27,854 bases of DNA from an uncultured Lachnospiraceae bacterium. Lineage in GTDB: Bacteria > Bacillota > Clostridia > Lachnospirales > Lachnospiraceae. This document shows, piece after piece, positions 16,148-23,236 of the stretch. The stretch lies in assembly GCA_937965795.1 (NCBI GenBank), contig CALCMD010000009.1:1-27854 (forward strand). Reading direction: 5' to 3'. Position 1 is the first letter of the stretch; each line of letters opens with the position of its first letter. The notes beneath the pieces are model-generated. The model was not told the DNA's origin and ran no database searches. It saw nothing but the letters and a program-made list of their open reading frames with translations. The position numbers were made by a program, and so were the translations under genes.

Positions 16148-16639
16148 ATGAGGTATCATAATATAACGAAGGACGATATGCTGAACGGCGACGGCCTGCG
16201 GGTCGTACTGTGGGTGGCAGGATGCGGACACTGCTGCAAAGACTGTCATAATCCAATCACATGGGATCCGAACGGCGGGCTTCCCTTTGACCAGGCTGCG
16301 AAGGAAGAGATTTTTGCTGAGCTGGAGAAAAGCTATGTTTCCGGGCTGACACTCAGCGGCGGGGATCCCTTGTATCCGGCAAACAGAATGGATGTGGAAG
16401 AGCTGGTCAGGGAGGTGCGCAGCAGGTTCCCCCAAAAGACGATCTGGCTGTATACCGGCGGGCTTTGGGAAAAGGAAAAGAAGCACCATCTGATCAAATA
16501 TCTGGACGTGATGGTCGATGGCGAGTATGAGTGCGAGAAGAGAGATACGAAACTTCACTGGAGAGGAAGTTCAAACCAGAGGGTGATCGATGTACAGAAA
16601 TCATTGCAAAGCGGCAAGGTTGTGCTTTACTGCGAATAG
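16148..16639 (+). CDS. nrdG: Anaerobic ribonucleoside-triphosphate reductase activating protein
   Basis: A 163-aa radical-SAM activase that generates the glycyl radical on the class III reductase NrdD. The CxxxCxxC iron-sulfur motif is Cys26, Cys30 and Cys33 within GCGHCCKDCHNP. LTLSGGDPLYP (the GGE/GGD-like SAM contact) and IWLYTGG follow; the length is typical. No nrdD lies beside it in the window, which is unusual since nrdD commonly precedes nrdG. The next gene, a dUTPase, also serves deoxynucleotide supply and begins 9 bp later, so the two are likely co-transcribed. Confidence 0.95.
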   Translation: MRYHNITKDDMLNGDGLRVVLWVAGCGHCCKDCHNPITWDPNGGLPFDQAAKEEIFAELEKSYVSGLTLSGGDPLYPANRMDVEELVREVRSRFPQKTIWLYTGGLWEKEKKHHLIKYLDVMVDGEYECEKRDTKLHWRGSSNQRVIDVQKSLQSGKVVLYCE

Positions 16640-16648
16640 GAGGACAGG

Positions 16649-17164
16649 ATGAAGAGGATTGCAAAGTTTCATAAAGTGAGTTTCGGTCAGTTTAAAGAGG
16701 GATGGATGGACGAGTTTCCGAATGTCCCGGAAGAAGAAATTTTTAAAATTTATGAGGATCTCCGGCTGCCAAAACGGGCGACGTCAGGTTCGGCGGGATA
16801 TGATTTTTTCGCACCGGTAAATTTTGTGCTGGCGCCGGGAGAAACTATCAAGATTCCTACGGGAATCCGGGTGGAAATGAAAGAAAACTGGGTGCTGAAA
16901 TGTTATCCAAGAAGCGGGCTGGGGTTTAAATTCCGCTTGCAGCTTAATAATACGGTAGGTATTATTGACAGCGACTATTTTCATTCAGATAATGAAGGGC
17001 ATATTTTTGTAAAACTTACGAATGATACGAATGAAAAGAAAACCGTCTGCGTAGAAAAGGGAACCGGATTTATGCAGGGGATTTTCGTGGAATATGGAAT
17101 TACGGTAGATGATGACGTCACAGAGATACGAAATGGCGGTCTGGGGAGCACGACAGAGAGATAA
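16649..17164 (+). CDS. dut: Deoxyuridine 5'-triphosphate nucleotidohydrolase (dUTPase), trimeric type
   Basis: A 171-aa enzyme hydrolysing dUTP to dUMP and PPi. The five trimeric dUTPase motifs can be followed: SAGYDFFAP (1), YPRSGLGFKFRL (2), NNTVGIIDSDYF (3), a diverged motif 4 GTGFMQGIF where GDRIAQ is usual, and a C-terminal RNGGLGSTTER in place of RGxGGFGSTG (5). There is an N-terminal extension of about 40 residues before motif 1. The catalytic Asp in GIIDSDY is present. It is packed 9 bp behind nrdG with GGAGGA in the gap. Confidence 0.92.
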   Translation: MKRIAKFHKVSFGQFKEGWMDEFPNVPEEEIFKIYEDLRLPKRATSGSAGYDFFAPVNFVLAPGETIKIPTGIRVEMKENWVLKCYPRSGLGFKFRLQLNNTVGIIDSDYFHSDNEGHIFVKLTNDTNEKKTVCVEKGTGFMQGIFVEYGITVDDDVTEIRNGGLGSTTER

Positions 17165-17202
17165 GAGAAAGGTAAGGGGGTTTTAAATTGCGGAGGAGAG
17201 AA

Positions 17203-18402
17203 ATGAGAAGGGGGTTCTTGTTTGCTGCGGCGCTTCTTCTGATTCTGTGCATGGGACAGACAGCGTATGCGGCAAAAGTAAAGAGTCCGACAGGATTGAA
17301 GGCAGATTATGATAAAAATTATGTGAAGCTTACCTGGAAGAAGGTTTCGAAAGCAAAGGGATATGTGGTGTATCGATACAGCAGCACGGCAGGCCAGTAT
17401 ATACGCCTGGGAGCAACGAAAAAGAACAGCTACAGTATGTCAGGACTTTCTGCCGGGACGCTTTATCGTTTTAAGGTGCGGGCTTACCGCAGGACAAAAA
17501 GCAGAATTTATTATAGCAAATACAGCAAAAGAATCCAGCTCAGGACAAAGAAGGAGCCGACGAAAAAGGTTTCAACGATTAAGAAATATCTGCAAACTGC
17601 AATACAGCCTATCGGAAAGGCGATTTACGTGTGGGGAGGCGGATGGAGCGTGGACGGGCTGGGCGGCAGTACGGAAGCGAGAACGATGGGAGTCAGCAAA
17701 AACTGGACAAAGTTTTTTAATGCCCAGACAAAGGATTATAATTTTTATAATACCCAGTATCAGCGGCATGACGGGCTGGACTGCTCTGGTTATGTGGGCT
17801 GGACGATCTACAATATGATGAATACCAAAAGCGGAAATAACGGCTATGTTATGTCCGCAAAGGATATGGCAAAAAATTATGCTTCCAGAGGCTGGGGAAA
17901 ATATATCAAACGTGCCAATGTGAAAGATCATAAGCCGGGCGACATCATGAGCAGCGCCTGCGCGGACTGCGGCCATGTATGGATTGTGATTGGAGCGTGT
18001 GAGGATGGCAGCGTAGTGGCGCTTCATTCCTCCAGCAATCCGGGCGTACAGCTTTCGGGAACGGTAACGCCGACAGGAAGGGTCGACAGCCAGGCGGCTG
18101 AGCTGGCGAAGAAATATATGGAGCAGTATTTTCCGGCATGGAGTGCAAAGTATAAGACAAAGGTAAGAGATGAAAAGTATCTCAGCCATTTTTGCCAGAT
18201 GCGATGGAACGTCAGTGGAAAATCTGTCATGACGGACCCGGACGGTTATCAGAAGATGACGGCGGAGCAGGTACTGGAGGATCTTCTGGGGCCGCTGGAG
18301 AAAGAGGAGCTTCCGCCGCCGGAGCCAGAACCGGAGCCGCAGCCCGAAACGCAGACGGAGTTACCAGAGACGTCTCAGATGACGGAATTGCCTGTGAATT
18401 AG
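17203..18402 (+). CDS. Exported FN3 plus NlpC/P60-like cell-wall hydrolase
   Basis: A 399-aa secreted protein. The signal peptide MRRGFLFAAALLLILCMGQTA is probably cut after AYA. A fibronectin type III domain lies at about 30-115 (SPTGLKADYDKNYVKLTWKK ... YRFKVRAYRRTKS). A papain-like domain at about 125-345 carries LDCSGYVGW with catalytic Cys194 and CGHVWIV with His258, consistent with NlpC/P60 or CHAP-like peptidoglycan cleavage. The tail is rich in Pro, Glu and Gln and resembles a wall-spanning spacer; no LPxTG follows. ATG 17203 is chosen because GGAGGAG at 17192-17198 fits it; the in-frame TTG at 17188 does not. A terminator follows directly. Confidence 0.85.
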   Translation: MRRGFLFAAALLLILCMGQTAYAAKVKSPTGLKADYDKNYVKLTWKKVSKAKGYVVYRYSSTAGQYIRLGATKKNSYSMSGLSAGTLYRFKVRAYRRTKSRIYYSKYSKRIQLRTKKEPTKKVSTIKKYLQTAIQPIGKAIYVWGGGWSVDGLGGSTEARTMGVSKNWTKFFNAQTKDYNFYNTQYQRHDGLDCSGYVGWTIYNMMNTKSGNNGYVMSAKDMAKNYASRGWGKYIKRANVKDHKPGDIMSSACADCGHVWIVIGACEDGSVVALHSSSNPGVQLSGTVTPTGRVDSQAAELAKKYMEQYFPAWSAKYKTKVRDEKYLSHFCQMRWNVSGKSVMTDPDGYQKMTAEQVLEDLLGPLEKEELPPPEPEPEPQPETQTELPETSQMTELPVN

Positions 18403-18404
18403 AG

Positions 18405-18431
18405 AAAAAGGGGCGTAAAGCTCCTTTTTTT
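18405..18431 (+). terminator. Intrinsic terminator after the FN3/NlpC-like gene
   Basis: AAAAAGGGGC (18405-18414) pairs with GCTCCTTTTT (18420-18429) around GTAAA, continuing into a T-run. Confidence 0.85.
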
Positions 18432-18512
18432 GTGGAAGAAAATTAACTGCCAGTTAAAAGCAATGGGCGTAAAGTCAACAGACATTCAATAGTTTTTGTG
18501 AAAGCTTTTTGT

Positions 18513-18538
18513 TATAATCATTTTGCAAAGTACTTTGC
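18513..18538 (+). promoter_or_regulatory. -10 box and 14-bp palindromic operator of the XRE gene
   Basis: A perfect -10 TATAAT (18513-18518) without a convincing -35 is followed after 6 bp by the perfect palindrome GCAAAGTACTTTGC (18525-18538), covering the expected transcription start. This is a good candidate for autoregulation by the encoded HTH protein. Confidence 0.6.
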
Positions 18539-18563
18539 CCATAAAAAGCAAGGAGGGCATTTC

Positions 18564-19598
18564 ATGAAAATCGGCGAAATCATTAAAACCAGACGAAAAG
18601 AATTAGGACTAACGCAGGAGCAGATAGCGGGATTTCTGGGGGTAACAGCTCCAGCCGTGCACAAGTGGGAAAAAGGCATCAGTTATCCTGATATTTCCAC
18701 GCTGCCTGCGCTCGCACGGCTGTTGAAAGCAGATATGAATACTCTGTTTTCTTTTGAAGAGGAGCTTACAGAGACGGAAGTGAACGCTTTTTCGAATGAC
18801 GTTATAGGGCGGATGCAGAAGGAAGGCTTTGCGGCGGGCTATGAAATGGCTATGGAAAAGATACGGCAATTTCCAAACTGTAGTTTGCTGCTGTGTTCTG
18901 TTGCGGCGCTTTTGGATGGGGCGCTTCTGTTGTTTTCGGTGGAAAATACGGACAAGTATGAAGCCGCAATTGAAAATATGTATGAGAGGTCCTTAGAGTC
19001 GTCAGACGGCAGGATCAGAGATCAGGCCATTCATATGCTGGTTATCAAATATATGAGGAGAGAAGAGTTTGAGCAGGCGGAAAGGATTCTGGAAACTTTG
19101 CCGGATATGCCGGTGGATAAGAAAAACCTGAAAGCACTGCTCTGCATGAACCAGGGAAAGCGTCAGGAGGCTATCCGTGTCCTGGAGGAGCAGTTGTGGT
19201 ATTTTGCAAACCAGGTACAGGCGACATTGATTTTTTTGATGAGATGTTTCTTTGAGATGGAAAAGGAGGAAGAGACCAGAATCTGTGTTCAGAAAATAAA
19301 AGATATGACAGAGAGTTTTGGACTGTGGAACTATAACAGCTATGTGGCGGAATTTCAGATGGCATACCAGCGTAAGGACAGGGAAAAAATTATGCGTTCT
19401 CTTCGAAAGATGCTGAAGGCTATGCAGACACCTTATGACAGGTCCGGATTTCCGCTCTATGCGGAACTGGAAAACACAAATCAGGAAGGGAATCATATGA
19501 AACTCATAGCTTCTAAAATGATTGAGGAATTAAACAAGGAATACGCACTGGATGAGAAGGAGAGTCTGGAGTTTCAGGAACTTTTGCGGGAATTGTAA
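18564..19598 (+). CDS. XRE-family transcriptional regulator with helical repeat C-terminus
   Basis: A 344-aa protein. Residues 1-60 are an XRE/Cro helix-turn-helix (MKIGEIIKTRRKELGLTQEQ, then VTAPAVHKWEKGISYPDI). Residues about 70-340 are entirely helical with TPR-like spacing (EQAERILETLPDMP ... MNQGKRQEAIRVLEEQLWYF). TPR-linked XRE regulators often respond to peptides or partner proteins; that is inference here. ATG 18564 follows AAGGAGGG and starts the canonical HTH; the frame is open to 18498, but that stretch covers the promoter palindrome. A single-gene unit with its own promoter and terminator. Confidence 0.88.
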   Translation: MKIGEIIKTRRKELGLTQEQIAGFLGVTAPAVHKWEKGISYPDISTLPALARLLKADMNTLFSFEEELTETEVNAFSNDVIGRMQKEGFAAGYEMAMEKIRQFPNCSLLLCSVAALLDGALLLFSVENTDKYEAAIENMYERSLESSDGRIRDQAIHMLVIKYMRREEFEQAERILETLPDMPVDKKNLKALLCMNQGKRQEAIRVLEEQLWYFANQVQATLIFLMRCFFEMEKEEETRICVQKIKDMTESFGLWNYNSYVAEFQMAYQRKDREKIMRSLRKMLKAMQTPYDRSGFPLYAELENTNQEGNHMKLIASKMIEELNKEYALDEKESLEFQELLREL

Positions 19599-19619
19599 AA
19601 AATATGCTTATCAAATTTC

Positions 19620-19661
19620 GGGGAAAATAGCATAGCAATAAGCCATACTATTTTCCCTGTG
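19620..19661 (+). terminator. Terminator after the XRE regulator
   Basis: GGGAAAATAG (19621-19630) pairs perfectly with CTATTTTCCC (19648-19657) around a 17-nt loop, followed by TGTGTTTT. Confidence 0.7.
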
Positions 19662-19686
19662 TTTTAATAATTATGGAAATGCGACA

Positions 19687-19715
19687 TTGACACTGATAGT
19701 TTTCTTTACTATAAT
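19687..19715 (+). promoter_or_regulatory. Perfect consensus promoter of the surface protein gene
   Basis: -35 TTGACA (19687-19692), 17-bp spacer, -10 TATAAT (19710-19715). Both hexamers match consensus exactly, predicting strong expression; the start site is near 19722. Confidence 0.88.
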
Positions 19716-19765
19716 AGTATTATCAAAAAATTCTGTATACAATATGGAATAAAAGGAGGAAAAAA

Positions 19766-21829
19766 ATGAAGAGACGAAATGCGTGGAAACAATGTTGCAT
19801 GGCTGTTGCTTTAGGATTTTCAATGGTGGCTTCCATGCTTCCAGGGAATATGACGGCCAAAGCAGCAGACAACGATGTATACGTTCAAACGGAGTATTGG
19901 GATGCGGCGTTTGCAGCAGGAACGCTTACTACACAGAATGATAGTGACGTATGGTACTATCAAATGCAGGGTGAGAATGATGTCTGGTCGAACATTGGGG
20001 CAGATAAGTTTAAGGATACCGAGGAGGAAAGATGTTGGCTGAAACCGGCGGATGATAATGCGGAAACATTCTGGGCAAAGATTGAGAAAAATGTTCTGAC
20101 GCCGTGTTTCAGGGAGAATGATAATGCTCATAAGGGAATTGCCTATGCGTGGAAAGCACAGGAGTCCGGGTTTGTCCAGGTTACTGTGGCGAAAGACATT
20201 ATAAGCAGACATGGGACGAAACAGCCGATTGATCTGGTGATCACAAAGGGGACAGCGACCGCGGATACAAGCACTCTGCTTACAAAGACACTTGGAGCAG
20301 GCGCTACGCTTTCTTCTTCGGAGATGAAGGTAAGAGTGGCAGTCCAGAGAGGAGATTATATCCGTCTGGCAGCGAAGAAGGGAGACAACGACGTAACGAA
20401 TATAGAGCCGGTTATCCGGAAGGTGGATTCTCTGGAGGAGCCGAAAGTATCTTCTATCAATGTCACACCGGCATCCGGGGAACTGGTAGAAGGAAAGACT
20501 CTGACACTTAGCGCGGCAGTTGCACCAGCGGATGCAGGCGATACAAGGGTGAACTGGTCTTCCAGTGATACAAAAACTGCGACGGTTAATGCGAACGGAG
20601 TCGTAACGGCAGTAAAAGCAGGTACCGTTACAATCACAGCGACAGCGGCAGACGGAGGCGGCGCAACTGGTTCCTGTACCCTTACCATAATTCCAAAGAC
20701 TTACTATGCAGTAGCGGCGGCTCTCACAAGTGACAGCGATGCAGTGGGCGGAACGGTAAAAGTACTGGGAGCGACAGGAACTGCTGAAATTTCTCAGGCA
20801 GAAGCAGGAACAGCGGTGAGATTCACAGCAACAGCGGCGTCTGGGTATACCTTTAAAGGATGGTATAGCGATGAAGCAGGTGCTGTGTCGGTTTCAGCAA
20901 CAAGTACTTACAGGGTGACAGACCTGAAAGAAAATACGACTCTGTATGCGAAGTTTGAATGTACGGAACTGAAGAGCAAATTAGAGGAAGCGATTCAGAC
21001 AGCGAATGCACTGATTGCTGAAAATAGCGTAAATCCGGTTTACAGTGAAGAATCCATACTTGCGCTTGCCGCTGCATTGGAAGAGGGACAGAAGGTTTGT
21101 GATACTGCTATTGCAGCTCAGCCGTTGCAGGAAGCGCTTGATAAACTGAACAATGCGATAGGCGCTCTTAAGACAAAGGAAGAGGAAGCGCAGGCAGCGG
21201 TAACAAAGGCCCTGGCAGATGCAGAAAAACTGTTTGCAGCAGGCCAGCAGGATTATTCAGATGAGACCTGGAAAGTATTCTCGACGGCTTATACAGCTCT
21301 GAAAAATATGCCGGCAAATGCAGATGCGGCTACGAAGAAGAAATTGGCGGATGATTTGAGCGCTGCTCAGGCTGCATTAGTGAAAGCGGCTATTAAGAAG
21401 GGTGAAACAGAGGAAACAAAGCTTGGACGTTATCGTGTCATTGATGCGAATAAAAAGACAGCTATTCTGGTAAGCGTAATCAATAAGAAGGCTGCGAAGC
21501 TGAATGTCCCGGCAACTGTTAAAATTAAAGGCGTGACATGTACGGTTACAGAAGTGGGCGCAAATGTAATGAAGGGTAATACGAAATTGAAAAAAGTTAT
21601 CCTGGGCAAGAATGTTACAACTATCGGGAAACAGGCATTCATGAATTGTAAAAATCTGAAGTCTATCCAACTGAAAGGTAGTGCGCTGAAAAATATTAAG
21701 TCTGGCGCGTTTAAAAAGACAGGGACTAAGGTAACAGTCAGTGCAAAGAAAGTGGCAAAGAAACAGAAGGCAAAGCTTCTGAAGAAAATGAAAAAAGCCG
21801 GATTGAGCAAAAAAGCAAAAATTAAATAA
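19766..21829 (+). CDS. Secreted BIG2/InlB-repeat/leucine-rich-repeat surface protein
   Basis: A 687-aa exported protein. The signal peptide occupies about 1-33, probably cut near AKA. An unassigned N-terminal domain (about 34-225) is followed by a bacterial Ig-like BIG2 domain at about 228-312 (VNWSSSDTKTATVNANGVVTAVKAGTVTITA). Next is an InlB/Flg_new type beta repeat to about 400 (GYTFKGWYSDEAGA ... LYAKFE), then Ala-rich helical FIVAR-like segments (about 400-545), a BspA-type LRR_5 unit (about 590-650, GKNVTTIGKQAFMNCKNLKSI) and a very Lys-rich tail (AKKQKAKLLKKMKKAGLSKK). No LPxTG or membrane anchor is seen, so it may be secreted or held to the wall by charge. Strong AAAGGAGG upstream. 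Likely adhesion or glycan binding; the target is unknown. Confidence 0.85.
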   Translation: MKRRNAWKQCCMAVALGFSMVASMLPGNMTAKAADNDVYVQTEYWDAAFAAGTLTTQNDSDVWYYQMQGENDVWSNIGADKFKDTEEERCWLKPADDNAETFWAKIEKNVLTPCFRENDNAHKGIAYAWKAQESGFVQVTVAKDIISRHGTKQPIDLVITKGTATADTSTLLTKTLGAGATLSSSEMKVRVAVQRGDYIRLAAKKGDNDVTNIEPVIRKVDSLEEPKVSSINVTPASGELVEGKTLTLSAAVAPADAGDTRVNWSSSDTKTATVNANGVVTAVKAGTVTITATAADGGGATGSCTLTIIPKTYYAVAAALTSDSDAVGGTVKVLGATGTAEISQAEAGTAVRFTATAASGYTFKGWYSDEAGAVSVSATSTYRVTDLKENTTLYAKFECTELKSKLEEAIQTANALIAENSVNPVYSEESILALAAALEEGQKVCDTAIAAQPLQEALDKLNNAIGALKTKEEEAQAAVTKALADAEKLFAAGQQDYSDETWKVFSTAYTALKNMPANADAATKKKLADDLSAAQAALVKAAIKKGETEETKLGRYRVIDANKKTAILVSVINKKAAKLNVPATVKIKGVTCTVTEVGANVMKGNTKLKKVILGKNVTTIGKQAFMNCKNLKSIQLKGSALKNIKSGAFKKTGTKVTVSAKKVAKKQKAKLLKKMKKAGLSKKAKIK

Positions 21830-21840
21830 AAGTGAAAATC

Positions 21841-21878
21841 AGCCTGGGGCAGATGTGATCATCTGCCTCAGGCTTTTT
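21841..21878 (+). terminator. Strong intrinsic terminator after the surface protein gene
   Basis: A 15-bp stem with one G-T wobble: AGCCTGGGGCAGATG (21841-21855) and CATCTGCCTCAGGCT (21860-21874), TGAT loop, then TTTTT. It lies between convergent genes. Confidence 0.9.
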
Positions 21879-21896
21879 GTAGTTCTTAGCTTATTT

Positions 21897-22397
21897 CTAA
21901 TTTGACATATTATCCTTGATTTCCCCACATCCGATTTTTTCCCCGGAATCTCCGGAAGGCTGTGTCCGGAAGTCATCCGGCATGTCGTGGATAATGAGAG
22001 TTCTTCCGACTACTTCCTCAGGGTGAAACCGTTCCGTATAAAAAATGGAAAGTGCGTATCCCCTGTTTCCAAAGAGAGGAGGAAGATCGCCGCTGTGTTC
22101 CGGATGCGGGCAGTTTGTGGGATTAAAGTGTGTCCCGGCGTCGGCAAAGGAATCTTCCGGCGTACCCGTACAGGCGCTTCCTTCGTGGATATGAAGGCCG
22201 AAGATGCGCTCGCCACAGGGCATATCCGACCAGGGAAGTCCGTTCACATCCAATACGACCATTGTTCCGGCCCAGAGCGGATAAAAATAGGCGGCTCCGG
22301 AAAGCTGTGGGTATTTCTCACTTCCAAAAAGAAAAGCATATGCTTCTGGTGGTGCGGTATGAAGCAGCTTAAGCGCTTCTGTCAGCTCCCGCCTCAT
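21897..22397 (-). CDS. sodC: Cu/Zn superoxide dismutase family protein, no signal peptide
   Basis: A 166-aa SodC-family protein. All metal ligands are visible by comparison with known Cu/Zn SODs: Cu ligands His69, His71 and His137 (GLHIHEG, LIIHDMPDD), bridging His90 (AGTHFNP), Zn ligands His98, His101 and Asp104 (HPEHSGDLP). The structural disulfide pair is Cys76 and Cys157 (IGCGEI). The residue equivalent to the catalytic Arg143 of human SOD1 is Lys154 (GEKIGCG). There is no signal peptide, unlike most bacterial SodC, so it should be cytoplasmic. Its ATG overlaps the stop of the Mn catalase gene as ATGA, indicating co-translation and a superoxide-to-peroxide-to-water pathway. The start is supported by this overlap; no strong ribosome binding site is seen. 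Confidence 0.88.
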   Translation of the reverse strand: MRRELTEALKLLHTAPPEAYAFLFGSEKYPQLSGAAYFYPLWAGTMVVLDVNGLPWSDMPCGERIFGLHIHEGSACTGTPEDSFADAGTHFNPTNCPHPEHSGDLPPLFGNRGYALSIFYTERFHPEEVVGRTLIIHDMPDDFRTQPSGDSGEKIGCGEIKDNMSN

Positions 22398-23128
22398 CGT
22401 TTTTCACATCCGCATCCGTCTTCGCAGGTACAGAAGGCAGGCTCATCGAAGGATGGGTTGAAAGCATAGAAGTTTTTGCTGTTTAACTGTTCCTGAACAG
22501 TAGTCAGGGCTTCACCGAAACGCTGGAAGTGTACAACCTCGCGTGCGCGCAGGAAACGGATCGGATCTGCTATTTCTGGAATATTTTTTACCACGCGAAG
22601 AATGTTGTCATAGGTGCTGCGGGCTTTCTGTTCTGCTGCGAGATCCTCAAACAAGTCTGTAATTGGATCGCCTTTTGACTGAAATTCACAGGAATTTACC
22701 GGGATGCCGGCCGCAGCCTGAGGCCAGACGCCTACCGTATGATCAATATAATATGGGCCAAGACCGGAATTTTCAATTTCTTCCATGCTCAGGTCACGGG
22801 TAAGCTGATGAACGATGGTGGAAACCATCTCCAGGTGCGCCAGTTCCTCTGTTCCTATATCATTTAATACACCCATTGCTTTTCGGTTCGGCATAGTAAA
22901 TCTCTGAGAAAGATAACGAAGAGAAGCATTAATTTCGCCGTCTGGTCCGCCAGAGTGCAAAAACATATAACTAATATAGAGCCGCTGTTTATGCGGCTTT
23001 ATGAGCAATAGAAGTGGAAAAGGAGACGGTCGGATAGTATGGTTAGAATCTGTCCCGAAAATTATATAAAATTCGGGACAGAATAGCACTGTTCTTCGAT
23101 GCTCATAGTCTCCTGCGTTTACGGGCAT
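22394..23128 (-). CDS. cotJC: CotJC-type manganese catalase, N-terminus replaced by element sequence
   Basis: The open frame is 244 aa, but only residues from about 59 (GGPDGEINASLRYLSQRFTMP) match the manganese catalase/CotJC family. All predicted Mn ligands remain: Glu65, Glu95, His98 (EELAHLE), Glu166 (AAEQKA) and His200 (REVVHFQRFG). The family's usual first 25-30 residues before GGPDGE are missing. In their place the frame runs through the 57-bp recombinase-tail repeat and the inverted repeats beyond. An internal ATG at 22966 would give 190 aa but has no ribosome binding site. The C-terminus has four Cys in nine residues (CTCEDGCGC). I read this as a catalase gene truncated by an insertion; whether the remnant is translated or active is open. 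Downstream sodC overlaps by 4 bp. Confidence 0.78.
   Translation of the reverse strand: MPVNAGDYEHRRTVLFCPEFYIIFGTDSNHTIRPSPFPLLLLIKPHKQRLYISYMFLHSGGPDGEINASLRYLSQRFTMPNRKAMGVLNDIGTEELAHLEMVSTIVHQLTRDLSMEEIENSGLGPYYIDHTVGVWPQAAAGIPVNSCEFQSKGDPITDLFEDLAAEQKARSTYDNILRVVKNIPEIADPIRFLRAREVVHFQRFGEALTTVQEQLNSKNFYAFNPSFDEPAFCTCEDGCGCEKR
22975..23031. repeat. 57-bp direct repeat, copy 1 (at the cotJC junction)
   Basis: Matches 24933-24989 at 55 of 57 positions in the same orientation. On the minus strand it encodes DRLLFHFYCS and a stop, the end of a serine recombinase like the one downstream. Both differences are silent (CAC/CAT for His; TAA/TAG stop). It includes the GCCGC-TGTTTAT-GCGGC dyad. Confidence 0.9.
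23049..23082. repeat. 11-bp perfect inverted repeat
   Basis: TCTGTCCCGAA (23049-23059) and TTCGGGACAGA (23072-23082) with a 12-nt AT-rich spacer. There is no T-run on either side, so an operator or element-end structure is more likely than a terminator. Confidence 0.75.
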
Positions 23129-23137
23129 AATGAAAAT

Positions 23138-23202
23138 ATCAGGTCAAATCGGGTCAAAATCGAATCATATACATTGACGCGATTGACCTGATTTGATATA
23201 AT
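23138..23202 (+). promoter_or_regulatory. albA-type gene promoter with GGTCAA/TTGACC operator-like boxes
   Basis: -35 TTGACG (23174-23179), 17-bp spacer, -10 TATAAT (23197-23202). A 10-bp perfect inverted repeat ATCAGGTCAA (23138-23147) and TTGACCTGAT (23183-23192) brackets the -35, and a further GGGTCAAA lies at 23151-23158. The arrangement suggests a repressor binding several GGTCAA boxes. Confidence 0.72.
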
Positions 23203-23236
23203 GTGTTCAGCGAATGAAAATAAAGGAGATGGCGTT

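Noticed and set aside
23201..23236. Upstream in-frame ATG (23201) for the AlbA-type gene
   Set aside because: It lies inside the -10 box, upstream of the predicted transcription start, and has no ribosome binding site.
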